The notes under the pieces were generated by a model that searched no databases, was not told the origin of the DNA, and saw only the letters and a program-made list of their open reading frames with translations. This document shows, piece by piece, positions 63,237 to 64,000 of a stretch of DNA of 64,000 nucleotides. The translations under genes and the position numbers were made by a program. The DNA comes from Raphanus sativus (Eukaryota > Streptophyta > Magnoliopsida > Brassicales > Brassicaceae), in NCBI RefSeq assembly GCF_000801105.2, contig NC_079511.1:19553792-19617791 (forward strand), written 5' to 3'. Positions within the stretch are counted from its first letter, which is position 1. Every line of letters starts with the position of its first letter.

Positions 63237-64000
63237 CAGGGCCGGTTTGGGTAAATAAATTTCAAGGGCCAATTGGTCAATGGGATTAGGTGGTTCTGTT
63301 GGTTAGAGATACTTTTGTTTATGTTATAGGACGTTAGTTCGACTCCTCCAGAACTTTTTAAATGTCAATTATTTTATCAGTAGAAAGGCAACAAGAACAA
63401 GTTACAGTTCTATATAAAATACTAATTGTTGTGGAAGCCCCTTTAATCCAGTGACTAAGGATTCATTAATGCTTCTACACCAGAAGTTCTAGGGTTCAAA
63501 CTCCAGAAAACATGAATTATGCAGAATATGGAGAAAAATGGTTACAAGAGGTTTTCAGCATGGTACATGGCGTATCATCGAACATGGATCTTATAGGACG
63601 GCTTTGAATAATGCAGTCAGACATATATTCTCAAATGGTGGTAGAATATTTGGCTATAGAATCGTCTATGTAATATTTCTCAGCATTATAATAGCATCAT
63701 TAATTAGACGTTAAACAAACAAAAAAATACTAACTGCAATTACAGTTATCAAAAAAAAAAACTGCACTTACAATAATTATTAAGTGACAGCCATTTCTAT
63801 TTTGGTTAATATTACATATTTTTAACTGAATTTCAAAAAATTATGTTGATGATTGTATATGTCACAGAAATGTTAACAAAATTATAGAAGTTATTCAAAT
63901 TAAAAATTATGTATTGTGCTTTTTAATATTATTCAATACTACTTTTTTTTTAAATTAACTTTTATAGTTAGGGGGCCAAAAAAATTTCGCTTCTAGTCGA
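63237..64000. mobile_element. hAT-like element with CAGGGCCGG end, cut by the window edge
   Basis: Starts CAGGGCCGGTTTGG at 63,237. Near the window end GGGGGCCAAAAAAATTTCGC appears, text that commonly lies inside the opposite end of CAGGGCCGG-type non-autonomous hAT elements. The terminus itself is beyond 64,000. A SINE is nested inside. Confidence 0.45.
63429..63724 (+). mobile_element. tRNA-derived SINE, ~296 bp, with 12 bp TSD
   Basis: The head has an A-box-like TAATCCAGTGACT at about 63,444 and a B-box-like GGTTCAAACTCC at about 63,493. The body ends ACAAACAAAAAAA. Flanks AAATACTAATTG (63,417-63,428) and AAATACTAACTG (63,725-63,736) are a 12 bp duplication with one mismatch. It is oriented plus and lies inside the hAT-like element. 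Confidence 0.75.

Noticed and set aside
63275..63352. tRNA-like sequence TTGGTTAGAGATAC ... GTTCGACTCC
   Set aside because: Looks like A and B boxes, but it does not fold as a tRNA and lies inside the hAT-like repeat with no TSD of its own.
1..64000. CRISPR arrays, bacterial operons, riboswitches, organelle inserts or viral genomes
   Set aside because: Nothing in the window resembles these; spaced palindromes in LTRs are irregular and lie within eukaryotic retroelements.

Overview
This 64 kb window looks like transposon-packed, AT-rich heterochromatin of a crucifer, most likely Brassica or a close relative. That placement is inference from the kinds of elements present: Athila-type Ty3/gypsy elements with a tRNA-Asp-type primer site, Helitrons with an RPA-like gene, Mutator-like elements, tRNA-derived SINEs, hAT MITEs and degenerate TTTAGGG repeats. 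I found no convincing intact host gene. Nearly every recognisable coding stretch belongs to a mobile element, and most are broken by stops or frameshifts.

Layout. 1-3100: decayed gypsy sequence, ending in a minus-strand Tat-like integrase remnant. 3.6-4.0 kb: telomere-like repeat. 5.6-6.7 kb: a MITE and the 3' end of a LINE. 8.3-8.9 kb: hAT-type MITE. 9.95-14.9 kb: decayed Helitron with an RPA70-like pseudogene and a Rep-domain pseudogene. 15.5-16.0 kb: telomere-like repeats that switch strand. 16.2-19.1 kb: three Helitron 5' ends and one good 3' end. 21.6-24.3 kb: an unclassified repeat full of GAAGTCTTC/GAAGACTTC, with nested tandem duplications; a second block lies at 47.2-48.1 kb.

24.3-36.0 kb is a plus-strand Athila element (RNase H, integrase, post-pol ORF, polypurine tract, 3' LTR). 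It is interrupted by a 1447 bp solo LTR with TSD GATAT and by a 4183 bp Mutator-like element (MULE) with ~213 bp TIRs and a perfect 9 bp TSD. The MULE carries a broken transposase with two tandem zinc-knuckle exons and, convergent to it, an intact 98-residue GRF zinc-finger/coiled-coil gene in a mudrB-like position. 40.8-46.65 kb is a second, minus-strand Athila relative with gag, protease and an extra ORF but no reverse transcriptase.

49.7-56.0 kb is an old minus-strand Tat-type integrase split by a Reina-like gypsy element (50,579-55,718) with two ~793 bp LTRs, PBS, PPT and TSD AGGAA. In that element most of pol is missing and an unrelated LTR-like segment with palindromes sits in its place. 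56.57-57.75 kb is a small TRIM-like element with ~315 bp LTRs, TSD TCTAA and a Met-tRNA primer site. The right end holds LINE remnants, two SINEs with long TSDs, a hAT MITE with a perfect 8 bp TSD, and the start of another hAT-like repeat.

The most unusual signals are: (1) the palindrome TCGATCGA, 29 copies by my reading, all between 24,753 and 46,422 in Athila DNA and absent from the nested MULE; (2) the MULE with an intact GRF-finger partner gene; (3) the GAAGTCTTC/GAAGACTTC family. TSDs, TIRs and splice sites were read directly. Family names are from knowledge of these families, and no database search was possible.
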